This document shows positions 30,688 through 38,202 of a stretch of 39,616 bases of DNA, one piece after another. The first letter of the stretch is position 1. Every line of letters begins with the position of its first letter. Under the pieces are notes generated by a model. The model had not been told where the DNA came from. It was given only the letters and a program-made list of their open reading frames with translations, and ran no database searches. Source of the stretch: a virus. The stretch covers positions 1 through 39,616 of IMG/VR virus record IMGVR_UViG_3300046524_000373; one strand, given 5' to 3'. The position numbers and the translations under genes were made by a program.

Positions 30688-31731
30688 ATGAAACCCACCT
30701 TTCGGATTGTTGCTGATGGTTCCGACATCACGGCATTGATCAATGACCGTCTGCTGTTGCTGCGTACCTTGGACAAACCCGGTATGGAGTCGGATGAATT
30801 CGAGCTGCGCATCGACGACCGCGACGGCGCCGTCACATTGCCAAAGCGCGGCGCCGGTATCGAGATCTACCTCGGATATGGTAGCAATGCACTAGCCCGC
30901 TTGGGCCGATACACCGTTGATGACATTGAGGTCTCTGGCCCACCGGACACCCTGGTCATACGTGGCAAGGCCAGCGACATGCGAGGAACGGGCAAAACCA
31001 CCCGCAGTGGCAGTTGGGAAAACGTCCCGTTGTCGCGGATTGTCAGAGACATCGCTGCTCGCAACGGTTGGGCGCCAGAGTGTTCAGTGGCAACCGTAGT
31101 GCCTCGGGTTGATCAGTTGAATGAATCAGACTTCAACTTCATCACCCGACTCGCCAAGGACCATGACTGCACCGCGAAGGTCGCCGACAGCAAGTTGTTG
31201 GTCCTTCCTCGCCAAAGCGGGCAAACAGCCAGTGGCAAATCCCTGGCGGGGGTCATCATCCAGCGTAGTGATGTCAGCCGCTGGCAATTCCGTTTCACCG
31301 ACCGCACTACGCAGAAGGCCGTTAAGGCTAAGTACCAGGACAAGAAAACAGGCGCGCTGGTCAACCTGACCCTGGACAACGACGACGCTCCGGCGGGATT
31401 GCCGCCCGTGCATACCGACCGGCACATCCATCCGAACAAGTCCGCCGCCGAGCAGGCAGCCAAGGCGCGCCTTGCGGCGTTCAACCGCTCAACCGCCGAG
31501 GTCCGGCTGGAGATGGTCGGGCGTACGGATCTATTCGCGGAACGGCAGATTAACGCGCAAGGCTTCAAGGAAGGCCTCGACGGCGTGTTTCTGGTGGACT
31601 CGGTGGAACAGGTATTCACCCAGTCTGGCTGGAGCACGTCGGTCGAATGCAATGCAGGGAAGAAGGGAAAGGCCAAGGCAGTCGGCAAGAAAGCGAAAAA
31701 GTCCAAGGAGGTCAAAGTTCTGGAGCTATGA
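30688..31731 (+). CDS. Late control protein D (tail tip hub)
   Basis: The 347-aa protein follows the gpD order: an N-terminal PTFRIVADGSDITALIND, LDKPGMESDEFELRIDD near 30-47, IEIYLGYG near 64-71, and a central NESDFNFITRLAKDHDC. A Lys-rich tail (KKGKAKAVGKKAKKSKE) ends it. gpD is the hub that links tube and spike; it is homologous to the T4 gp27 part. Confidence 0.9.
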   Translation: MKPTFRIVADGSDITALINDRLLLLRTLDKPGMESDEFELRIDDRDGAVTLPKRGAGIEIYLGYGSNALARLGRYTVDDIEVSGPPDTLVIRGKASDMRGTGKTTRSGSWENVPLSRIVRDIAARNGWAPECSVATVVPRVDQLNESDFNFITRLAKDHDCTAKVADSKLLVLPRQSGQTASGKSLAGVIIQRSDVSRWQFRFTDRTTQKAVKAKYQDKKTGALVNLTLDNDDAPAGLPPVHTDRHIHPNKSAAEQAAKARLAAFNRSTAEVRLEMVGRTDLFAERQINAQGFKEGLDGVFLVDSVEQVFTQSGWSTSVECNAGKKGKAKAVGKKAKKSKEVKVLEL

Positions 31732-31756
31732 CCTGGCCTTTCTGTTTCATCACCCG

Positions 31757-31780
31757 CCGCCTTCGAGCGGTCTTTTTTTG
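31757..31780 (+). terminator. Intrinsic terminator before endolysin
   Basis: CCGC (31757-31760) and GCGG (31767-31770), with a CTTCGA loop, precede TCTTTTTTTG. The stem is short but GC-only, extendable by a G-T pair. It lies between the gpD stop and the endolysin ATG (31795). Confidence 0.6.
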
Positions 31781-31794
31781 TCTGGGAAAATGCG

Positions 31795-32352
31795 ATGTCC
31801 ATCACCGAGCAGCAACTCCAACGGATCATGCCCAACGCCCGCCGCCAAGCGGGCGTTTTTGTGTCTGCTTTAAATGCAGCGATGATCAACAGGAAGATCA
31901 ATACGCCCAAGCGCCAGGCCGCATTCCTCGCCCAGGTCGGCCACGAGTCGGGCCAGTTGCAATACGTACGCGAACTGGGCAGCGATCAGTACCTCAGCAG
32001 ATACGACACCGGCGCCCTGGCGGCCAAGCTCGGTAACACGCCCGAAGCCGACGGTGATGGTCAGCGCTACCGTGGTCGTGGCCTGATTCAGGTCACCGGT
32101 CACGACAACTACCTGCGCTGCAGCTTGGCGCTGTTTGGCGATGAGCGATTGTTACGCACACCGGAGCTGCTCGAGCAGCCGCAATGGGCAGCAGAGTCGG
32201 CGGCGTGGTTCTGGTCGGTGAACGGATTGAATGCGCTCGCGGATCAGGATCAGTTCAACACCATCACCCGCCGGATCAATGGTGGCCTCAACGGCCTGGA
32301 GGATCGGCTGCAGCTCTGGGGCAGGGCGAGGGCAGTGTTATGCGTCTCTTAG
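31795..32352 (+). CDS. GH19 chitinase-type endolysin
   Basis: The 185-aa protein has the GH19 lysozyme pattern: SITEQQLQRIMPNARRQ at the start, AFLAQVGHESGQL near residue 42 with the catalytic Glu in HES, GRGLIQVTGHDNY near 95 and RRINGGLNG near 162. It degrades peptidoglycan after the holin fires. No signal peptide is seen. A terminator-like hairpin overlaps codons 13-22. Confidence 0.9.
   Translation: MSITEQQLQRIMPNARRQAGVFVSALNAAMINRKINTPKRQAAFLAQVGHESGQLQYVRELGSDQYLSRYDTGALAAKLGNTPEADGDGQRYRGRGLIQVTGHDNYLRCSLALFGDERLLRTPELLEQPQWAAESAAWFWSVNGLNALADQDQFNTITRRINGGLNGLEDRLQLWGRARAVLCVS
31834..31860 (+). terminator. Terminator-like hairpin inside endolysin codons
   Basis: AACGCCCGC (31834-31842) pairs perfectly with GCGGGCGTT (31849-31857), loop CGCCAA, with TTTTT at 31856-31860. 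It satisfies the usual intrinsic-terminator criteria yet lies within the start of the endolysin frame. It may limit leaky lysis gene expression or act only at the RNA level. Confidence 0.6.
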
Positions 32353-32882
32353 ACCTGATTCCAGCGCAGTTTCGAATCGCTGTCGTCGGCGGCTTGTTGC
32401 TGATGGTCGCCGCCGGATCCGCGGCGTTGGCCTGGACTGCGCAGAACTGGCGTTATGGCCTTGTGTTGGAGCGCCAGGCCCGGCTGCAGGCGGACACCCT
32501 CTACGAGATATCCCAAGCGTCTGCTAGGCAGCAGCGCACCGAGCGGGACAAACGTCTGGCCCTGGAGCGCCTCCTGCAGAACCAAGACGAAACTCACTAC
32601 AAGGACCTGACCGATGAGCAAACCAAGCAGGCTCGCCTGCGTGATCGCCTGGCTACTGCTGATTTGCGGCTGTCAGTCGTACTCGCCGCCACCGAAACCA
32701 CCAGCAGCTGTGCAATGCCAACCACCACCGCCACCGGCCGCGTGGTTCATGGCACCACAAGAGCCCAACTTGACCCAGCGCATGCTCAACGAATTATCGG
32801 AATCACCGATGACGGCGACCAAGGATTGATCGCCCTGCGGGCCTGCCAGGCTTACGCAGAAGAGGTTTCTACACCGAAGTAA
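32340..32882 (+). CDS. Rz-like inner-membrane spanin
   Basis: The 180-aa protein has one N-terminal TM helix (about residues 13-33, VVGGLLLMVAAGSAALAW) and a long periplasmic coiled-coil stretch (ASARQQRTERDKRLALERLL). The ATG at 32340 overlaps the endolysin end by 13 bp. With the nested Rz1 lipoprotein it would span the periplasm and fuse inner and outer membranes in the last lysis step. Confidence 0.85.
   Translation: MRLLDLIPAQFRIAVVGGLLLMVAAGSAALAWTAQNWRYGLVLERQARLQADTLYEISQASARQQRTERDKRLALERLLQNQDETHYKDLTDEQTKQARLRDRLATADLRLSVVLAATETTSSCAMPTTTATGRVVHGTTRAQLDPAHAQRIIGITDDGDQGLIALRACQAYAEEVSTPK
32614..32829 (+). CDS. Rz1-like outer-membrane spanin lipoprotein
   Basis: The 71-aa frame lies wholly inside Rz in the +1 frame. 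A signal peptide (SKPSRLACVIAWLLLICGC) carries a lipobox ending ICGC, with Cys19 or Cys21 as acceptor. The mature part is Pro-rich (PPPKPPAAV, QPPPPPAAW), as in Rz1 proteins. It pairs with Rz across the periplasm. Confidence 0.85.
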   Translation: MSKPSRLACVIAWLLLICGCQSYSPPPKPPAAVQCQPPPPPAAWFMAPQEPNLTQRMLNELSESPMTATKD

Positions 32883-32889
32883 AAGGAGC

Positions 32890-32923
32890 GGCCGGGCTGG
32901 ATGCGTCAACATCCCACCCGGCC
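32890..32923 (+). other. Strong stem-loop between spanins and dam
   Basis: GGCCGGG (32890-32896) pairs with CCCGGCC (32917-32923), and the inner GGATG (32899-32903) with CATCC (32910-32914) around a 6-nt loop. There is no T run. The 149-bp gap to the methylase holds nothing else clear, so the element may control dam expression at RNA level. Confidence 0.5.
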
Positions 32924-33031
32924 ACCTTCCCCGCAGATCGTCCCTGCAAGTCCAGCCAAGGCTCCTGCTTCGTGCACAAAGCGGAGCGAGCCTAGCACTG
33001 TTTATCCATACAGCAAAGGTCTTGCTTTTAT

Positions 33032-33826
33032 ATGTCCACACCCATCATCCCTTGGATGGGCGGCAAACGCCGCCTGGCCGACCGCCTCATCCCGCTCTTC
33101 CCGCCACACGAATGCTACGTTGAAGTCTTTGCCGGCGGCGCCGCGCTCTACTTCATGCGTCCCCAGGCTGCGCCCGTTGAAGTCCTCAACGACATCAACG
33201 GCGACCTGGTGACGCTGTACCGCGTCGTGCAGAACCACCTGGAAGAATTCGTGCGCCAGTTCAAATGGGCGCTCAGCTCCCGCCAGGTGTTCGAGTGGCA
33301 GAAAATGACCCGCCCTGAAACCCTCACTGATATCCAGCGTGCAGCTCGGTTCTTCTACCTGCAGCACCATGCTTTTGCCGGCAAGGTGACGGGGCAGACG
33401 TTTGGTACGGCGACTACTGGCCCGGCCATCAACCTGCTGCGGATTGAGGAAAACCTCTCGGCCGCCTGGCAGCGCCTGTCCGGAACCTACGTCGAAAATC
33501 TACCCTGGCTTGAATGCGCGGAACGTTACGACCGTGCCCACACTTTCCATTACATGGACCCGCCTTATTGGCAGACCGCAGGCTATGGCGTGGACTTCCC
33601 CTTCGAAAACTACGAGCGGATGGCCGACTTCATGCGTCGTTGCAAGGGCAAGGTGATGGTCAGTATCAACGACCATCCGGACATCCGGCGTGTGTTCGAA
33701 GGATTTCATTTTGAGACGCTGGACATTCGCTACACCACGACCAACCAGAGGCAGGGAAAGGCCGAAGTCAGTGGTGAGCTACTGATCATGAACTGGGAGC
33801 CGGCGGTATTAGGCGGGTTGTTCTGA
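33032..33826 (+). CDS. D12-class N6-adenine DNA methylase (Dam-like)
   Basis: The 264-aa protein shows Dam motifs in order: IPWMGGKRRL near residues 6-15 (AdoMet site), VEVFAGGAALYFM near 30 and the catalytic YMDPPYW near 175. Length is typical of D12 enzymes. It would methylate adenine, perhaps in GATC, protecting phage DNA from restriction or altering regulation; the target is not deducible. Located downstream of the lysis genes in the same orientation. Confidence 0.85.
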   Translation: MSTPIIPWMGGKRRLADRLIPLFPPHECYVEVFAGGAALYFMRPQAAPVEVLNDINGDLVTLYRVVQNHLEEFVRQFKWALSSRQVFEWQKMTRPETLTDIQRAARFFYLQHHAFAGKVTGQTFGTATTGPAINLLRIEENLSAAWQRLSGTYVENLPWLECAERYDRAHTFHYMDPPYWQTAGYGVDFPFENYERMADFMRRCKGKVMVSINDHPDIRRVFEGFHFETLDIRYTTTNQRQGKAEVSGELLIMNWEPAVLGGLF

Positions 33827-33858
33827 GCATCCTTGGCATTTTCCGTGAACACCAAGTA

Positions 33859-33888
33859 GAGCCTGCTGATACCCATTTCAGGAGGCTC
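33859..33888. repeat. Inverted repeat after dam
   Basis: GAGCCTGCTGA (33859-33869) and TCAGGAGGCTC (33878-33888) pair at 10 of 11 positions around an 8-nt loop. No T run follows on either strand. It lies between the methylase and the integrase fragment and could be a weak terminator or part of the attachment region. Confidence 0.45.
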
Positions 33889-33946
33889 CGCCTTGACTCT
33901 TTCCAGATTGAGCACGATTCCCGTGCAATCCTGACAGAGAGTCCGT

Positions 33947-34057
33947 ATGACCACCCGCCGCGCTACTTCGCTTCGGCCTGGGCAATTCAAGCACCTAATG
34001 CGCGTTGCAAGGCTCTACTGTCAGGCAGGTATAAAGCAGGCAGGTTGCAGTTCCTGA
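33947..34057 (+). pseudogene. N-terminal remnant of a tyrosine recombinase/integrase
   Basis: A 36-codon frame from ATG 33947 reads TRRATSLRPGQFKHLMRVAR, close to the N terminus of a tyrosine integrase family I recall from Pseudomonas (ATLLTPAQFKHLLRV). The similarity ends after about 25 residues and a stop follows at 34055; none of the catalytic Arg/His/Tyr region remains. It is probably the prophage integrase cut off by a deletion or by gain of the 34.1-kb gene. The call rests on a short memory-based match. Confidence 0.5.
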
Positions 34058-34121
34058 TAAAATGTGAATTGATGTAAAACTAAAACGGGTCCATGTTTTT
34101 CGAGGCGTCAGGTGAGGCCAT

Positions 34122-35606
34122 ATGCGAGCAAGAGATAAACGTTTCAAGGAAAGTATTGAACTTGCCCCAAGTGACTGGTTATTTTGGAAGGATGAGGATT
34201 TTAATAGATGGAGGCGACAGCACGATTTTCCCAGGATTGTAGAGTTTCTTTTTGATAGCTTGCCTTATTTTTCTTTATGGCTCTCTGAACAGGTGGGGTT
34301 GACTGAGGAGGATTTGTTATTTCATGGCCCATCTCGATTTATAAGATTTTACGGCGAAGAGGTAACTTATATTGAGCGCAATGTGGGGGGTTCATTGTTT
34401 CAAGAGATTCCCGCTCGTAAAATTGTTAGATATGAATTTATAGAGAGGGGCGATGCTGATAAGGTAGATCGATTTAGAGTGCTGAGGCAGGTTCGCTTTG
34501 TAAGTTATATTGACTGGGCATTCTCTAGGAGGGAGTGGGCTTTCCCTAATAAAGTAAAAGACATCAGAGATATAGCTCGATTCTTAACTCCTTCAGGAAG
34601 ATCGTGTCAGACCTCAGACTTTTTGAATAGTCATTCTAGTATACAGTTCAATATACCATTGTTCATGCCTAGTGTTTCCATAGAATCGTTGAGGTCAAAA
34701 CATCTGGTAGGGGCCCCACCGATGCTTGAATTGCTTAAGCTTGGTGGAGGCGGAGTAGAAGTAGCAAATGGTCTGATTGGAGAAAAAAATCTTGAGTTCA
34801 CAAATATCGACAATCTGACACTTATCTCTCCAATCATAACAAGCTTTCAAAGTGTCGCATTCTCCACTTTGCGAAATTTTAAGATAGTTGGTTCAATTCA
34901 TGCGATGACTTTTCATCAGTGCTCGGTTGAAATTACCGTGAGCAACGGTGGTTTGTTTTCTTGTAGATTTGAGTATGGTGATCAAAAAATTGACCTGAAA
35001 AATTCGAAGTTGGATAGGTCTTCGATAAAGTCGCGAAGGCTTGGCCTGAAGCTGTCTGATACAGAGGTTTTAGATTGCTGCTTTAAATACTCTGATCTTT
35101 TCACCTTTTCGTCCGCAGAAAAGAAAAATTTCCACAAGTCTGCCAAGATGATTTTTTCACATTTAGGGTACCCTGACTTGGCTGGCAAACATTTTTTATT
35201 AGAGAGGAAGTCAGAGAGGGTAAATAAGTGGGAGGTGTTTTCAGATATTAAGCGAGGCGTGGGAATAAGAAACAGGCTTCTAGCACTGCTTGGCTTTTTC
35301 TGGATGCTTCTACAGGAGTTGTATTGGGGGTATGGGGAAAAGCCTTTTAATGTAATATTGTCCTCGCTATCTCTTATTTTTACTGTTTCGATTTATGGGT
35401 ATTGCGGACAATACTCTAGCACCTATGGAGACGTGTTAGCGTCTGTAATGTACTCCTTTCAGTCGTATACCAATATTTCGATAATGGAAATTAAGCAAGC
35501 TAGCAAAGGGCTTAAATTGACTGGGGCCGTTATGTCATTTTTTGGCTTGATGTCAGTAGGTCTACTGGTGGCTTCGCTGTCGTCTAAATCGAAAAACTAT
35601 AACTAA
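34122..35606 (+). CDS. Large accessory protein with ion-channel-like C terminus
   Basis: The 494-aa protein has a soluble N-terminal region of about 380 residues. A middle portion (about 210-330) suggests short pentapeptide-like or beta-helical turns. The membrane end is GYGEKP at 403-408, a TM near 409-427, a re-entrant-like MYSFQSYTNI near 443-452 and a TM near 466-485. The YGE-(R/K)-P lead and two TMs around a pore loop are typical of pentapeptide/Ion_trans_2 proteins, but the TxGYG selectivity filter is replaced by QSYTN. AGGTGAGG lies 5 nt before the ATG. The gene is AT-rich beside the phage and is probably horizontally gained. Role unknown; defence is possible. Confidence 0.65.
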   Translation: MRARDKRFKESIELAPSDWLFWKDEDFNRWRRQHDFPRIVEFLFDSLPYFSLWLSEQVGLTEEDLLFHGPSRFIRFYGEEVTYIERNVGGSLFQEIPARKIVRYEFIERGDADKVDRFRVLRQVRFVSYIDWAFSRREWAFPNKVKDIRDIARFLTPSGRSCQTSDFLNSHSSIQFNIPLFMPSVSIESLRSKHLVGAPPMLELLKLGGGGVEVANGLIGEKNLEFTNIDNLTLISPIITSFQSVAFSTLRNFKIVGSIHAMTFHQCSVEITVSNGGLFSCRFEYGDQKIDLKNSKLDRSSIKSRRLGLKLSDTEVLDCCFKYSDLFTFSSAEKKNFHKSAKMIFSHLGYPDLAGKHFLLERKSERVNKWEVFSDIKRGVGIRNRLLALLGFFWMLLQELYWGYGEKPFNVILSSLSLIFTVSIYGYCGQYSSTYGDVLASVMYSFQSYTNISIMEIKQASKGLKLTGAVMSFFGLMSVGLLVASLSSKSKNYN

Positions 35607-35675
35607 TCATTTTTGAGGCGTAAGGAGTTTTATCTAGTTGGAATAAAAACCAGAATTCCTATATCTGGCTCAATC

Positions 35676-36557
35676 TTACGCTTCATTGTAAGGAGAAAGC
35701 TCAAGCTGGAAGGATTGATTAGCAGGAGTCGCCTGAAGGATTTGTGCGTGGGGGTAGAGACGATTGATTGCTAGTGATAAAGACGCTCGTTGGTCAAGCG
35801 GCATGCGGCAGCCAAAGACAACTCCTGTAAGCTCTTTAGCTCCAAACTTTACGTCTTCATGTGGGGCGTTTTTATTTCGTCCGTCACCTGAAAATATCCT
35901 CCACTCATTTTCATGTTTCCAAGCGTCAGATTTTGTATAAGTCAAAGTATTTATTCGTTTTGCTTGGTCGAAATTAATTAGTCCTGACAAGAAATCCGAA
36001 AGCTCGTCTTCTTCAAAGAGCATGGGTATGTCTTTCATATAAGACATTGGCTTGGCTGTTTTGTATGGGCTGTCTGCTCCAGGTTCATCTTGAAAGCGGA
36101 GGACTACACCTTTGTTGCTGTCGGCATAATATGCCCACATAAGTTGGTTGATGGGCGAATCAGTCAAGCATAAGATTTTAGACTTGGAGAGATGGTCTCT
36201 TGTGTCGCGATACGTTTGATGAATATTTTTGTCTATAGCTGCAAATGATTTCCGAATCCCATCTTCCATATTGCGCATAAAGACCTTTTTAGGTACGTCT
36301 TTAAGGTATGGTCTCATGAGGTCAAATGCAGCTGACATTTTGTTTTCAGGATGTCCCCGGAGCTCACCCATATGTACCTTCCAAAGTTTGTCTAGCGTAG
36401 CGCGAAGTACTTTGTCACGATCAAAGTCGATACGAAGGTCAAACTGGATGTCGTAGGGGTCGTTCAAGGTCGCAGGTGTACTCCAACGAAGGGTCTGGTT
36501 TTCAAGCACAATGTTAGCTGTGCTGTAGGGCATATACTTATAGAAGGCTTCAGGCAT
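35676..36557 (-). CDS. DUF2971 protein
   Basis: The 293-aa protein matches DUF2971: FYKYMP at the start, STPATLNDPYD near residues 29-39, LCLTDSPINQLMWAYYAD near 134-151 followed by KGVVLRF, and KHENEWRIFSGDG near 220. The family has no settled biochemical role and is often found in variable or defence-linked loci. It converges with the channel-like gene (69 bp between stops) and is also AT-rich, suggesting joint acquisition. Confidence 0.75.
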   Translation of the reverse strand: MPEAFYKYMPYSTANIVLENQTLRWSTPATLNDPYDIQFDLRIDFDRDKVLRATLDKLWKVHMGELRGHPENKMSAAFDLMRPYLKDVPKKVFMRNMEDGIRKSFAAIDKNIHQTYRDTRDHLSKSKILCLTDSPINQLMWAYYADSNKGVVLRFQDEPGADSPYKTAKPMSYMKDIPMLFEEDELSDFLSGLINFDQAKRINTLTYTKSDAWKHENEWRIFSGDGRNKNAPHEDVKFGAKELTGVVFGCRMPLDQRASLSLAINRLYPHAQILQATPANQSFQLELSPYNEA

Positions 36558-36983
36558 GGTTCTGGCTCAATGTGACTGTTTGATTCGATGCCATCATGCC
36601 TCGTCTCGATTGTCAATTGGCGCGGTTCGCGGCCGAAACCATCGCCTACCTTCGATAGACTGGCTTTCAAAAATGTTAGTGTGATGCACTCTTGCCTGTG
36701 TGAAAGCTTGCTTAAAAATTGCTACCCGACTACGAAATTAAGCGGGATGGGGCTGGCGGGCCGGACATCTGATGGGTAACTATATATATCCATTCCATGA
36801 TCGAACGGATCGTTCTTGTGGAACCTCAAGCGCCCAGCATGGGGCAAACCATACGCCAATCTATGCCATCCAATGCCAAATATGCGTTTATGCAACAGGA
36901 TGCATGCACGCATTACAGCCAGCAACCACGGGCCTATCCGCCAAAACCGTGCTCATACTCCTACACAATCGGGGTGTGCTTTG
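36558..36983. other. Gene-poor stretch
   Basis: No frame here has a convincing ribosome site or recognisable product. It contains TATATATATCC near 36781 and one copy of a 20-bp repeat (36706-36725). Several short frames exist on both strands but look random or decayed. Confidence 0.5.
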
Positions 36984-37269
36984 TCAGAGACGATTCGTTC
37001 GTAGCTTCGCCAAGCCCTGCTTGATGTGCCCAGCGTTTTCGCCGATCACGAATAGAGCACCACGTACGTTGTCACCGACCTCATCCATGCCTTGCTTTTC
37101 GCTTTGGAGAGCCAACTCCATCAGAGCTGCTTCCAACGCGAGCTGATTCTCGTACATTCGTTCAAGCAAATCTGGGAGTGAGTATTCCCCTGCCATATGT
37201 ATCACCCCGCCTAAAAGGGCTAAGCATAGCAGTGGCCTAGTAAATTGGTGCTTGCTTAGAAATTGCTAC
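36706..37269. repeat. 20-bp direct repeats flanking a small gene
   Basis: GCTTGCTTAAAAATTGCTAC (36706-36725) and GCTTGCTTAGAAATTGCTAC (37250-37269) differ at one base and lie 544 bp apart in the same orientation. They bracket the gene at 36984-37196. They could be duplicated intergenic sequence or recombination scars. Confidence 0.6.
36984..37196 (-). CDS. Small Pseudomonas protein of unknown function
   Basis: A 70-aa protein from ATG 37196 (AGEYSLPDLLERMYENQLAL), then EVGDNVRGALFVIGENAGHI and a Lys/Arg end. I recall near-identical short proteins in several pseudomonads but no function. The GTG three codons upstream (37205) is possible; the ATG has GGGG 8 nt before it. It is largely helical. 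Confidence 0.65.
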   Translation of the reverse strand: MAGEYSLPDLLERMYENQLALEAALMELALQSEKQGMDEVGDNVRGALFVIGENAGHIKQGLAKLRTNRL

Positions 37270-37472
37270 GAGAACGACCGCTCAATGCCTCGAAAGCAGG
37301 GATAGTGGCGGTTTTGTGGAGGGCTACGTCCAATCCATCATGGGGGCGACGGAGAAGCGGCGGGAGAGTGGGGCGGTTTGTAGGGGCATGGGGGATCTGA
37401 GTCAGCGAGACGAATGGGGCGCAGTTTATCAGGAACGGATCTTGGGTGCCGGTGAGGCAAGTTTTGCGCGCA

Positions 37473-37757
37473 TTACCACTTCGAACGAGGACGTTGCCGT
37501 GTGTGGAATACGCCAAGGATCTGCAGTCGATCACCCCGCACTCTATACGGGATCAGATAGGACCAGTTGGGGACTGCCCATTCGCGAGTATGTTTCACCC
37601 GACCTTCGCGTCCTATAGAAGGAAACTGAGCCAGCCTGTCGACGCTGGCGAAAATGGCATCCGAGAAGTCGTCAGCGGCTTTTGGATTTTCGAGAGCGAT
37701 ATAATTCGCTTCGTCTTCCAGATTTTTGAGTGCTTTTTCAAGCCACTCAACCCGCAT
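37473..37757 (-). CDS. RelE/ParE-family toxin
   Basis: The 94-aa protein has the ParE pattern: VEWLEKALKNLEDEANYIA at the start, AADDFSDAIFASVDRLAQFP, GREGRVKHTREWAV and a YLIPYRV strand, ending with ILGVFHTRQRP. ParE toxins poison gyrase and RelE toxins cleave mRNA at ribosomes; the target here is unknown. ATG 37757, with GGAG 5 nt upstream, overlaps the antitoxin by 11 bp. Confidence 0.85.
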   Translation of the reverse strand: MRVEWLEKALKNLEDEANYIALENPKAADDFSDAIFASVDRLAQFPSIGREGRVKHTREWAVPNWSYLIPYRVRGDRLQILGVFHTRQRPRSKW

Positions 37758-37989
37758 TCTTGCTCCAGCGCCTAGCGCGCATGGCTGCCACTTGGTCATC
37801 AGTGGCGAATTTGCCTTCGTCGGCGTTTTTTATCGCCAGCTCGATCTGAGCGGTTAGCGTTTTTTCGTGCTCGATGTAGTCGCGAAGAACATCCATTGCT
37901 AGGTAGCTCGCTGTCTGGCCGTTGGTTTTGGCCAAGTCGGCGAGAGAGTTGGACAGGTCTTCCGGCAGGTTTAGGGATATCCCAGTCAT
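37747..37989 (-). CDS. Ribbon-helix-helix antitoxin
   Basis: An 80-aa CopG/RHH protein: N-terminal strand ISLNLPEDL, helices around TASYLAMDVLRDYIEHE, and a C-terminal toxin-binding tail with VAAMRARRW. It would bind the ParE-type toxin and repress the operon. It precedes and overlaps the toxin gene, the usual order. Confidence 0.85.
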   Translation of the reverse strand: MTGISLNLPEDLSNSLADLAKTNGQTASYLAMDVLRDYIEHEKTLTAQIELAIKNADEGKFATDDQVAAMRARRWSKNAG

Positions 37990-38133
37990 GGCGGTCTCGA
38001 TGGTGGACGGTTGTGGGGCATCTTACACCTTGATGTGCTTGGTTGACTCAGCAGTCCGTCGTGAGGTGTATCTGGAAGTGAATTGCTTTTCGCTGCCTAC
38101 TCAAAATTAAGTACCGTAGTCTGGCTTCGATAT

Positions 38134-38202
38134 CTGCCCTTGAGTGACGCGGTTCACGTCATCGGCTTTCGTGAAGCCAACAAACTGGGGGGGCAAAAAT
38201 AA
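38134..38202 (+). pseudogene. 3' remnant of a brnT-like toxin gene
   Basis: The frame ending at TAA 38200-38202 reads LSDAVHVIGFREANKLGGQK, which resembles the closing RVISFRKANKREV segment of BrnT toxins. Upstream the match fails within a few codons. TAATG joins it to the BrnA-like frame, the normal brnT-brnA junction. The rest of brnT (about 70 residues) is missing or unrecognisable. Confidence 0.5.

Noticed and set aside
33730-33990. Minus-strand frame with a CxxC-x15-CxxC pattern resembling a Com- or Ogr-like zinc ribbon
   Set aside because: It has no ATG, overlaps about 97 bp of the methylase and all the front of the integrase fragment, and its last 40 residues are antisense to dam. The integrase remnant on the plus strand explains the stretch better.
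37256-37618. Overlapping frames on both strands between the small gene and the ParE toxin
   Set aside because: Neither strand gives a recognisable product or ribosome site, and both run into the toxin gene; treated as non-coding.
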